Assembly (NCBI GenBank): GCA_963843525.1
Contig: CAWJKM010000005.1
Location: forward strand, 1 to 64,000
Direction of reading: 5' to 3'
Source of the DNA: DATJPR01 sp963843525
GTDB taxonomy: Bacteria > Bacteroidota > Ignavibacteria > UBA10030 > UBA6906
DNA: 64,000 nt
Part shown: positions 49,997 through 57,285 of the stretch, in pieces
Position numbering within the stretch: position 1 is the stretch's first letter
How the letters are laid out: the number at the start of each line of letters is the position of its first letter
Position numbers and translations under genes: made by a program
The notes under the pieces: model-generated
The model's input: only the letters and a program-made list of their open reading frames with translations
Databases searched by the model: none
What the model was told of the DNA's origin: nothing

Positions 49997-50266
49997 TCAG
50001 CCTGTAGGAAGATTTCGAAGGTCTTTCAGGACTTCTTCCGCGATCTTTGCGAGAACGTCTGGCTGGTTGTAAAAGCCCGATTCAACCCGCGCCTGAACTT
50101 CGGCAAGCTTTTTCTGTTTATCCGCTTCGAGGAGGGAACGGGCAGCCGAAGACACATCAGCCCGATCCTTCACTTCTGAGCCCTTTTTCCCGTTTCCTCC
50201 GCCGCCGGATTTTTTTAGTGGATCCACCGGAAGTGACCCTGACGAGACTATTTCGTTGATACTCAT
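49997..50266 (-). CDS. flgM: FlgM-like anti-sigma28 factor
   Basis: 89 aa. The N-terminus is Gly/Lys-rich and likely unfolded; the C-terminal half 'ADVSSAARSLLEADKQKKLA' and 'VESGFYNQPDVLAKIAEEVL' matches the FlgM pattern (S..A, then a helix, G.Y, and a final helix). FlgM binds sigma28 until it is exported after hook completion. It is the last gene of the flagellin-fliS-fliD-flaG-fliT cluster. The call fits the sigma28 promoter seen before flagellin. Confidence 0.8.
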   Translation of the reverse strand: MSINEIVSSGSLPVDPLKKSGGGGNGKKGSEVKDRADVSSAARSLLEADKQKKLAEVQARVESGFYNQPDVLAKIAEEVLKDLRNLPTG

Positions 50267-50273
50267 GACTGCC

Positions 50274-50618
50274 TCATTTCCTGTAGTGTGCGATTGCTCG
50301 CTCCTTGCCCACCTCCTGCAATCGGGTGGTAATCAGGTCTCTTTTTTGCTGCAGCTGCGCCATCAAAATAGTATTTTCCCGGTCAATAGCCTTGAGAAGT
50401 TCGGTCCCGGCCTGCAGGCCCGCGGCCTGGCGGAGTTTCGCAACCTCTTCCACCAGGTGATCCCGGTGGCCCATGAGTTCGGTAATTTTCTGATAGTCCT
50501 CAGCATCCGTGTTTTTTTCCATTGCCAGCGTAAGATCCAGGATGGACTGGAGAAGACTGTCAACAGTTTGCCCCCCTTGACGGGGTTCGGAGGACCCAAA
50601 GTGTGGAGTCTCTATCAT
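50274..50618 (-). CDS. FliT/FlgN-like flagellar export chaperone
   Basis: About 114 aa from MIETPHFGSSEPRQGGQTVD at 50618. Almost all helix: 'VDSLLQSILDLTLAMEKNTD', 'ITELMGHRDHLVEEVAKLRQ' and a long Gln/Lys-rich C-terminal helix. Its position after flaG and fliD and before the flgM-like gene is the usual place for fliT or flgN, chaperones for the filament cap or hook-filament junction proteins. Sequence identity alone is too weak to separate the two. Confidence 0.72.
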   Translation of the reverse strand: MIETPHFGSSEPRQGGQTVDSLLQSILDLTLAMEKNTDAEDYQKITELMGHRDHLVEEVAKLRQAAGLQAGTELLKAIDRENTILMAQLQQKRDLITTRLQEVGKERAIAHYRK

Positions 50619-50622
50619 GTGA

Positions 50623-50970
50623 TCACCGCTTATTGTCATAAAGGATCCCAACCAGCTCCTTGAGATGGGCTGCAATGCGCAGCACATCGTCCGGCGGAAT
50701 CTGACGGATGACTTCCTTGGTGGCTTCATCGATGACTTTGATGACCGTTTTCCCTGTGTCCTTATCGATGGAGAACGACAAGTTGGTATTAAACATCTTG
50801 ACGGCGTCGTTGAGATCCTTCACCACCGACTCAACAGCGGGCTGTTGCGTTCCTCCTTCGTCCCCACGGTCCGCGCTCGTCTGCTTTGCGCCGACGGCCG
50901 GAACCCTTTCATTTACGGGGAGACCGAATTCCGGCACTGCCACTTGTGATATCGATGATACGGGTTCCAT
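50623..50970 (-). CDS. flaG: FlaG family protein
   Basis: 115 aa. After a disordered N-terminus (1-45) comes the FlaG core: 'VKDLNDAVKMFNTNLSFSID', 'TVIKVIDEATKEVIRQIPPD' and 'LRIAAHLKELVG'. FlaG is encoded beside fliD in many bacteria and influences filament length. It is 14 bases after fliD and four bases before the fliT-like gene. Confidence 0.92.
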   Translation of the reverse strand: MEPVSSISQVAVPEFGLPVNERVPAVGAKQTSADRGDEGGTQQPAVESVVKDLNDAVKMFNTNLSFSIDKDTGKTVIKVIDEATKEVIRQIPPDDVLRIAAHLKELVGILYDNKR

Positions 50971-50984
50971 GGTACACCTCTTTG

Positions 50985-52436
50985 TTATCCTGTTGAAGTC
51001 GAAGCCCAGGTGGTAATGAACGACTGCGTGGAGGCCGCCTGTTGAAGCAAGACCTGGATCTGTGCAAACTGTACCCTGTATGCCTCGCCCTTCTTATCGA
51101 TTTGAACATTCATGGAACTGATCCGGTCATTCATCGATTTAATTTGCGAGCGGTAGTTCGCACTCGTCATCTCCAGCGATCCGCCGAGCGACGTATAGTT
51201 GTCCAGTTGCGATTTCAGCTGGTTTGCAATCCCGGTTCCCGCGTCATTCGAAAACAGTCCGGCCACTTTGGTGACGTCGGTCGACAGTATCGAATCGAGT
51301 TTGGCGCTATCGTTGAGAGAAAGTGTTCCATCCCTCGCGATGGAGAGGCCGATATCGGAAAGGATCTGGGGGTTGCCGGACTTCACTCCTGGCACCAACG
51401 CACCGATGATCTGCCGGAGCGAGTTCCGAAGCGATCGCGCCGACGCATCGTCGGTCAATATTCCTCTCGTTTTCGCGGTTGCATCGGTTGACGTGTTCGT
51501 CTTCAGGTATGAAATAACGTCGTTGTAGTTCTTGATGAAATCCTGGATGGTGCTTTTCACCGTGTCGTTGTCGACTGCAACGGTGAACGAGAGCGGGTTG
51601 TCCGTCGTCTTTTGCAGACCAGCCAGTGTAAGGGTGACGCCCTGGAGCGCATCATCGATGGAATTGGCCTCACGGGTCATATCGATCCCGTCGAGGGCGA
51701 ACTTTGCATCGAGGGCATCGGCCGCAGCCCCGCTCCTCGCAAACCCGGCTGTTGTGGCCGTTGAACCTGTCCTCGACGTAAAGTCTATCGCATCGAGGCC
51801 AAGGAGAGACTGGAAATCGCCGCCGACGCTCGTGATGGCACTGGAAGCCCCGGAATCATCGGCGCTGATGACAAGACGTGAGTGAATACCGTCGACATTG
51901 ATGACAGACGCGGAGATCTTGCCTGCCAGTTCGGAGTCTGCGTTAATCGTCGAGGCAATTGCGACGAGAACATCCTTATTGGAGGTGGACGACACATTGA
52001 CGCTGAGCGTTCTGACATCCGCATCGCCGACTTTGACGGTGAAATTATATGCCGTATTCGCACTCATTCCCGAGTCTGCCGCAGTAGTGACACTCGAGGA
52101 AAGGAGCATATCGTTGCTTGCGAGTTGATTGACTTTGAGCGTGTGGGTGCCGGGCTGGGAATAAGACGTCGCAGTCGCGGTGGCCACCGTGGAGTCGGAA
52201 GTCGTAACTGCGTACGTCAAAAACGGAGACGACGTCCCCTTCAGCGCAAGCTTGTTTATCGTGGTGGATAATGTCGAGAGCTTCGATTTTAGAGACGAGA
52301 GAGCCGAAATGCGGCTATTGAGATCGGAAACCTTATTCTGCAGATTCGTCACCGGTCCCAGCAGGGTAGCTTCATACTGGGCTACCATCTGATCCATCGC
52401 GTTCGAACTTGAAGCCAGAGAGCTGATATTGGACAT
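50985..52436 (-). CDS. fliD: Filament cap protein FliD
   Basis: 483 aa. The N-terminal 'QYEATLLGPVTNLQNKVSDL' and 'PGTHTLKVNQLASNDML', the middle 'LTLAGLQKTTDNPLSFTVAV', and the C-terminal 'LSLNDSAKLDSILSTDVTKV' and 'SMNVQIDKKGEAYRVQFAQI' are FliD features. FliD caps the growing filament and promotes flagellin folding. A weak -24/-12-like match lies at 52461-52476, but I do not rely on it. A GGGAGGT ribosome site precedes the ATG. Confidence 0.94.
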   Translation of the reverse strand: MSNISSLASSSNAMDQMVAQYEATLLGPVTNLQNKVSDLNSRISALSSLKSKLSTLSTTINKLALKGTSSPFLTYAVTTSDSTVATATATSYSQPGTHTLKVNQLASNDMLLSSSVTTAADSGMSANTAYNFTVKVGDADVRTLSVNVSSTSNKDVLVAIASTINADSELAGKISASVINVDGIHSRLVISADDSGASSAITSVGGDFQSLLGLDAIDFTSRTGSTATTAGFARSGAAADALDAKFALDGIDMTREANSIDDALQGVTLTLAGLQKTTDNPLSFTVAVDNDTVKSTIQDFIKNYNDVISYLKTNTSTDATAKTRGILTDDASARSLRNSLRQIIGALVPGVKSGNPQILSDIGLSIARDGTLSLNDSAKLDSILSTDVTKVAGLFSNDAGTGIANQLKSQLDNYTSLGGSLEMTSANYRSQIKSMNDRISSMNVQIDKKGEAYRVQFAQIQVLLQQAASTQSFITTWASTSTG

Positions 52437-52491
52437 CGAACTACCTCCCTATATGCGCCGTGCAGGGTCTCAGCCTTGCAGGATCCGGACG

Positions 52492-52806
52492 CTAATTAAG
52501 GCTGAATGCCTTCGTCCACGCAGCACGAAGATCTTCCAAAATCACCAGAGCCGCCCTGTAGTCCCTTTTCTGAATTCGTCCTTTGCAGTAATCATAGAGA
52601 CGGAAGAGGCCGAAAGACACGTTTTTGTGTTCGAAATTCAATGCCATGATCAATTCATTGAGGGCCCGTTGCGCGAGCACCGGATCATCTTTCTTGCAGC
52701 CAAGGATGGCGTAATCGTAAAGTCGTTGTATGACCTGGACGGGGGATAAGTTAAGCAATTGTTCTCTGCTATACGCTGCCGCCGCCGCTTGAGCCTGAGG
52801 GTGCAT
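52492..52806 (-). CDS. fliS: Flagellin chaperone FliS
   Basis: 104 aa, slightly short for FliS. Core motifs are present: 'LLNLSPVQVIQRLYDYAILG' (family: tasP..li.mLYdga) and '...YDYCKGRIQKRDYRAALVIL'. FliS binds the flagellin C-terminus and prevents premature polymerisation. It lies between flagellin (81 bases upstream, separated by a strong hairpin) and fliD (55 bases downstream). Confidence 0.87.
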   Translation of the reverse strand: MHPQAQAAAAAYSREQLLNLSPVQVIQRLYDYAILGCKKDDPVLAQRALNELIMALNFEHKNVSFGLFRLYDYCKGRIQKRDYRAALVILEDLRAAWTKAFSLN

Positions 52807-52829
52807 TGTTCTCTCCTGGGAATAAGCGG

Positions 52830-52873
52830 GGGAAGGGACTCGCTCGCTTTATGAGCGCGACGAATCCCCTCCC
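52830..52873 (-). terminator. Strong stem-loop after the flagellin gene
   Basis: On the transcribed strand, 13-bp arms at 52861-52873 and 52830-52842 pair completely, counting two G-U pairs, and a short inner stem follows. The hairpin begins 15 bases after the flagellin stop. No U-tract follows, so it more likely stabilises flagellin mRNA or causes partial termination, giving much more flagellin than FliS and FliD. Confidence 0.65.
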
Positions 52874-52887
52874 ACCACGAAGCAAGA

Positions 52888-53679
52888 TTACCTGAACAGT
52901 GTCAAGAAGACCTGGTTGCCGGCATTTGCCTGCGCCAACTGGGTCACTGATGTCTGTTGCAGGATCTGCAGCTTGCTGGCTTCGAGTTGCTCCTTCGCGA
53001 TGTCCGCATCGTAGATACGGCTCTCTGCAGCCTGAATGTTGGTGATCGAAGAGTTGAGATTCGATTCCTTCGCACTCAGACGCTGGATGTAGGAACCGAT
53101 GCTCTGCAGCGCAGATTCGACCTGACCGACTGCGGTGTCAACGCTCGCCGTTGTGACGCTCGCTGAATCCACTGTGCCGAAGGTGGCTGTGCTTGCATCG
53201 AAACCAACGGTCAGAGCCGTGCCGTTGTCATCGACTGCATACGACGCCGAGAAGGACGAGTTGAACAACAGCTTCCCGTTGAAGTTCGTATGGGCGATGA
53301 TGTCATCGATTTCCGCCTTCAACTGGTTCACGTCGTTCGCGATCGCTGCCTGATCGGACGTCGGGTTGGATGCGGCAACTTGCTTCTCTTTGATGGTCGT
53401 ATACAGGTCGCGCATTGTCTGCAGGGCCTGTTCCGCCGTTGAGAGCATGGTCTGCGCATCGCCGACGTTGTTCACCGCAGCGCTCATCATACCCGCACGG
53501 GCTTCCATCTGCTTCGCGATGGTGTATCCTGACGGATCATCACCGACGGAGTTGATGCGTTTGCCGGTGGCCAGCCGAAGCTGACGTACGCCGAGTTGAC
53601 GTTGGACGTTGTTCAACGCGTTGAGTGCATTATACGCCGCAATGGGAGTATTAATGCGTGCACCCTCTACAGAAGCCAT
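52888..53679 (-). CDS. fliC: Flagellin
   Basis: 263 aa, a minimal flagellin: conserved D0/D1 regions ('YNALNALNNVQRQLGVRQLR', 'ATGKRINSVGDDPSGYTIAK', and C-terminal 'RIYDADIAKEQLEASKLQIL' and 'TQLAQANAGNQVFLTLF') with only a short Ser/Thr/Ala-rich centre (about 141-185) in place of D2/D3. The centre could carry glycans, which fits the glycosyltransferase block directly upstream. A strong AAGGAGGT ribosome site and a sigma28 promoter precede it. It is the only flagellin gene in the window. Confidence 0.96.
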   Translation of the reverse strand: MASVEGARINTPIAAYNALNALNNVQRQLGVRQLRLATGKRINSVGDDPSGYTIAKQMEARAGMMSAAVNNVGDAQTMLSTAEQALQTMRDLYTTIKEKQVAASNPTSDQAAIANDVNQLKAEIDDIIAHTNFNGKLLFNSSFSASYAVDDNGTALTVGFDASTATFGTVDSASVTTASVDTAVGQVESALQSIGSYIQRLSAKESNLNSSITNIQAAESRIYDADIAKEQLEASKLQILQQTSVTQLAQANAGNQVFLTLFR

Positions 53680-53710
53680 AACTACCTCCTTGTGTGAGTA
53701 TTGAACTGTC

Positions 53711-53747
53711 GGGCTTCCATGCCCTTTATCTGCAGCTCTTTCGAGCT
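53711..53747 (-). promoter_or_regulatory. Two small hairpins in the flagellin 5' leader
   Basis: Within the roughly 70-nt leader the transcript can form AGCTC-GAAA-GAGCT (53734-53747), a stem closed by a GNRA-type tetraloop. A GGGC/GCCC stem at 53711-53724 follows. They precede the AAGGAGGT ribosome site. They probably stabilise the abundant flagellin mRNA or provide translation control; this is inference. Confidence 0.5.
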
Positions 53748-53756
53748 TCTAATCTA

Positions 53757-53783
53757 TTATCGGCACGAATTGGCGGAACATTA
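53757..53783 (-). promoter_or_regulatory. Sigma28 (FliA) promoter of flagellin
   Basis: The minus strand has TAATGTTC, 11 bases, then GCCGATAA. The -10 element matches the sigma28 consensus at all eight positions and the -35 element matches TAAAGTTT at six of eight with the preferred spacing. Transcription would start around 53750, about 70 bases before the flagellin ATG. A FlgM-like gene in the same cluster supports sigma28 control. Confidence 0.88.
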
Positions 53784-53816
53784 GGGGATATTTCAGCATC
53801 TGTGGGAGGGACAACG

Positions 53817-53846
53817 CGGAAACTGGAAGGAAAAAAGGAGTTTCCG
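53817..53846 (-). terminator. Hairpin after the glycosyltransferase block
   Basis: Perfect 8-bp arms CGGAAACT (53817-53824) and AGTTTCCG (53839-53846), separated by 14 bases, lie 53 bases beyond the last glycosyltransferase stop and just before the flagellin promoter. The T6 run falls in the loop rather than after the stem, so intrinsic termination is uncertain, but the position suits a 3' end. Confidence 0.45.
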
Positions 53847-53898
53847 GTCTACGATCTCTTTGCGTGAGCCAGACCACGTATTGAGAAAGGTGAGGATC

Positions 53899-55434
53899 TC
53901 AGACGACCTGCGCCAGATGGGAAAGCCTGGATTTAAGGGTCTCAAAATCACCCGGCTCGTAGAAATGGCGGAGTCCGTCGAGCTGTTCAAGGGCGTCTTT
54001 GAATCGCCCCTCCTGAAACGCCAGCTCGAAGGCGCACCGGGTCAATTCGTCTGAATGGACTCCGTGTTTTTCGGCATCGGCAATCGCTGCCGAGGCTGCA
54101 CAAAGGTCCTTCAATCTCAAGGCCCACTGGGCTTTCAGGGAGAGCGCTGTTGGGTCGCCAGGGGATCCCTCGAGAACTCTCTCAAGCGTTCTCAGCGCCT
54201 CCCGATGGTCGCCTGTCGAATATTCATTGATCGCAAGATAACTCAGCAGTCGCCCGTTTCCCGAGATTGTCGAGTCCGTCTGTCGGAGACACTGTACCGC
54301 TATGCCGGGTCGGGAGAGCTTCTCCAGTACTTCCACGAGCTTTTCAATTGCGCCCGGAAACAGCGGATTGAGTTCAAGTGAACAGGCAAAAGCCTGCGCC
54401 GATCGCTCGAGGTTTCCCGTTGCCTGGTAGCAGCGCCCCAGGGCCTCCCATACCACATCGGGCGCGATCACTATGTCATGCAGGCCATCAGCGGACTGCG
54501 GCGACAATCCTCCTGCGGCGGCAGTCATGGTTTCGAGCAGGGAAATGGCGGTGCGGAGATTTCCCTGAATCATGTACGCGCCCGCGAGGAACCACTTCAC
54601 GCCGGTTTGATTCGGAAACATCACGAGCGATTTCCTGCAGTGTTGCACGGCCGAATCCGTGTTCTTGGTTTTCAGGAACGCTTCCGCGAGGAGATTGTGA
54701 AGAGATGCCGCAATGGGCTTGGGCACCCCCAGCGTGCTCAGTGCCGCGCGGGCGTGATGGATGACCGCCGGATAGTCCTGAACGAGCATGAAGGACCGGG
54801 CGAGTTGAAATTTGGCATACCAGTCGGCTGGGTCCTTCCCCGCCTTCTCAAGCAATGGGCCGAGGTTTCTGTGGACCTTCTGCTTCAGGATGTCAAATCC
54901 GCGATCGTACCCGAGATGTTCGATGAGAAGATCGGTCTGAACGATTGTCCCCCCCCGACGGAGGATTGATGGGGCAATCTGTTCGTGAATCGCGCGTTCA
55001 AACCCGACGCCATCAACCCGCCGGAAGAGACGCGGATACGGCATGACTTGAACGGTTTTTTTCCCGTTTTCCATTCTCAGGACACTTCGCACCCTCATCA
55101 CATATGCATCGACGGACGGCTGCGCTACGAGGGATTGGATCCTTGCGCTCTGACCCGGGGCCAATCGTTCGTCTGCATCAAGGCACAGGACCCATTCGCC
55201 GGTGCATTCATCCAGCGATCGATTGCGCGCCACCGAGAAATCCCCGGTCCACTCCATTTGAATCACGCGGGCCCCTGCTTCCCGTGCAATGGAGAGGGTC
55301 CGATCGGTGGAACCGGTGTCAACGATCACCATCTCATCGACAACTCCCTTTACACTCTCCAGGCAGCTCGCGAGGAACGCCTCTTCATCCTTCACGATCA
55401 TGCTCAGCGAAATCCTGATCCGGGATCTGTCCAT
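53899..55434 (-). CDS. Family 2 glycosyltransferase with TPR-like C-terminus
   Basis: 511 aa. The GT2 fold covers about residues 8-200 with 'LSMIVKDEEAFLASCLESV', 'VIVDTGSTDRT' and the metal-binding Asp-Ala-Asp at 86-88 (CLDADER). The rest is built of TPR-like helical repeats ('EALGRCYQATGNLERSAQAF', 'YLAINEYSTGDHREALRTLE'). Such proteins transfer a sugar to a protein or glycan in the cytoplasm. As the gene closest to flagellin it is a candidate flagellin glycosyltransferase. Intact. Confidence 0.88.
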   Translation of the reverse strand: MDRSRIRISLSMIVKDEEAFLASCLESVKGVVDEMVIVDTGSTDRTLSIAREAGARVIQMEWTGDFSVARNRSLDECTGEWVLCLDADERLAPGQSARIQSLVAQPSVDAYVMRVRSVLRMENGKKTVQVMPYPRLFRRVDGVGFERAIHEQIAPSILRRGGTIVQTDLLIEHLGYDRGFDILKQKVHRNLGPLLEKAGKDPADWYAKFQLARSFMLVQDYPAVIHHARAALSTLGVPKPIAASLHNLLAEAFLKTKNTDSAVQHCRKSLVMFPNQTGVKWFLAGAYMIQGNLRTAISLLETMTAAAGGLSPQSADGLHDIVIAPDVVWEALGRCYQATGNLERSAQAFACSLELNPLFPGAIEKLVEVLEKLSRPGIAVQCLRQTDSTISGNGRLLSYLAINEYSTGDHREALRTLERVLEGSPGDPTALSLKAQWALRLKDLCAASAAIADAEKHGVHSDELTRCAFELAFQEGRFKDALEQLDGLRHFYEPGDFETLKSRLSHLAQVV

Positions 55435-55455
55435 GATGCGCCTCTCGCGGGATTC

Positions 55456-57267
55456 CTAGTGAGTATGTGTCTTTGCTTCTGCGGCGGCGGCCAGGGATGC
55501 CGAAACTCGCTCGATGACGCTCTTCCATTCTTCCCCGCGCCGTCGCCGGAACAGCCGCATGGTGGGATACCAGGGCGTGCGGTCTCCGGCGGTAAACCAT
55601 CTCCATTCCGGACTTGAGGAGAGCAACACCCACACCGGTCTTCCCAGAGCGCCGGCAAGATGCGGGAGAGCGGTATCCGTCGAAATAACGAGATCCAGAT
55701 GGGTAAGCGCGGCCGCTGTTTCCACAAACCCATCACCCCCGTTGTCGAGCGTCGAACCGAGCTCTTCGACGATAAGGTCCGGAGGAAGGCTTCCGAGCTG
55801 TTCTGCGCCATCCCCTTTTTGGAGACTGTAAAACCGCACTCCGGCAATGTTGAACAGCGGGGCAAACATCTTTAGCGGCATCGAACGGTCCTTGTCTCCT
55901 ACATACTCCCGGTTCCCCTGCCAGCAAATGCCGACGTTGAACGATCCCGGCTGGAAGAGCGGAGCCGTCCGGGCGATCAATTCAGGCTCTGCGAACAGGT
56001 AGGATTCGCGTGAGGGTATCGCATCGGGGTGTGGAGTGAAAAATCGCGGTACGCTCAGGAGAGGGATGAAGAGATCGAATTCCGTTTCCGTCGTCTGAGA
56101 TATCGGGACGACTGCATCGGCACCGTCAACATTTTTGAAGAGTCTTGAGAGTCTCGGCGCCGTCTCGAACAGCACACGGCCGCCACGGGACTTCAAGGCG
56201 GGCAGAAAGCGGCAGAATTGTATCATGTCGCCTGCACCTTGTTCCGAGCGGACCAGCAGTGTTTTGCCCTCAAAGGACTCTCCCTCCCAGCGGGGCACGG
56301 GGAAGGTTCGTCCATCAATCTTCTGTCGCCGGTCCCGCAGCTTGAATCGCCACTCATATTCTTGCCATCCCCGCTCGAACATCCCCGAACTCAGAAGCAG
56401 AAGGGCTTTGTTCGCATGTGCTTCTGCATAGTCAGGATGCGTGTCCGTCGCGATGTCATACCATTGAATTGCCTCCGGGATGCTGCCGATCGCACTATAG
56501 GCACCGCCGAGATTGAAGGAAACCGCCGGTTCGCACGGGTCAAGCCGGTATGCTTCCAGATAAAGGTCGATCGCCTCCCCCGGACGTCCCAACTCTTTCA
56601 GAGCAGATCCAAGATTATTGAGTACACTCGGCGAGGAAGGTTTCTCCTTCAAGGATTGCCGGAAAAGGACTTCCGCTTCCGTGAAGAGCCCGCGCTTCAT
56701 TTTTACCTCACCCAGCGCAGCAAGCGCCTCCGGTCCCTGAGGCTTCAGCCTCACCGCAATACTGAGGCACCGATCCGCCCCTTCGAAGTTCTCGAGGTCC
56801 CGAAGGGCGCAACCGAGGCCGAGGAATGACGTGGCCGAGGTCGGGTCGGCGTCAACCGCCCGCCGATACCATTGCACCGCTTCGTCAAGCTGTTTGTCCG
56901 CCGCGGCAAGCGCTCCCAGGGCGATGTAACTGTCAACCGGCGCCGGGTTTTCCCGCAGCGACCGATGGTAGCATTCACGCGCCCGCTCCCGGTCGTTCAA
57001 GGCAAGGAACACGTCTCCCAGGGTCTTCGCGAATTGCGGTTCCCGCGGGCGCTGTGCCACCGCCTCCTGAATGTGGTGCAGAGCTTCCTGTTCCAGTCCC
57101 TGTTGATGGCAGAGAAATCCGAGAAGGTACTGAGCGTCGGCATTGATCGGATCTTCGAGAAGGATTTCACGATAACACGTCTCTGCGACGGGGAAATTCC
57201 CCTCCCGCTGTGCAGCGAATCCGATTGCAAGCCTCTCTGCCGTCATTGTGGAAAGTTGATCCGCCAT
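55456..57267 (-). CDS. TPR-glycosyltransferase (SPINDLY/GT9-like)
   Basis: 603 aa. Around nine TPRs fill residues 10-320 ('YLLGFLCHQQGLEQEALHHI', 'NNLGSALKELGRPGEAIDLY'). A GT-B-type domain follows, beginning 'GWQEYEWRFKLRD' and 'GKTLLVRSEQGAGDMIQFCR', with C-terminal 'HLDLVISTDTALPHLAGALG' and 'WYPTMRLFRR'. TPR-GT proteins of this kind are often encoded next to flagellin genes and may O-glycosylate it. It lies 21 bases before the GT2-TPR gene. It is an intact paralogue of the disrupted gene at 59082-60693. Confidence 0.88.
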   Translation of the reverse strand: MADQLSTMTAERLAIGFAAQREGNFPVAETCYREILLEDPINADAQYLLGFLCHQQGLEQEALHHIQEAVAQRPREPQFAKTLGDVFLALNDRERARECYHRSLRENPAPVDSYIALGALAAADKQLDEAVQWYRRAVDADPTSATSFLGLGCALRDLENFEGADRCLSIAVRLKPQGPEALAALGEVKMKRGLFTEAEVLFRQSLKEKPSSPSVLNNLGSALKELGRPGEAIDLYLEAYRLDPCEPAVSFNLGGAYSAIGSIPEAIQWYDIATDTHPDYAEAHANKALLLLSSGMFERGWQEYEWRFKLRDRRQKIDGRTFPVPRWEGESFEGKTLLVRSEQGAGDMIQFCRFLPALKSRGGRVLFETAPRLSRLFKNVDGADAVVPISQTTETEFDLFIPLLSVPRFFTPHPDAIPSRESYLFAEPELIARTAPLFQPGSFNVGICWQGNREYVGDKDRSMPLKMFAPLFNIAGVRFYSLQKGDGAEQLGSLPPDLIVEELGSTLDNGGDGFVETAAALTHLDLVISTDTALPHLAGALGRPVWVLLSSSPEWRWFTAGDRTPWYPTMRLFRRRRGEEWKSVIERVSASLAAAAEAKTHTH

Positions 57268-57285
57268 CGATCGGTTTCTTTCGGT

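Noticed and set aside
52461..52476. -24/-12-like sequence upstream of fliD
   Set aside because: Spacing is right, but only GGC of the -24 box is conserved and the start would lie too close to the ATG. Kept as a note only.
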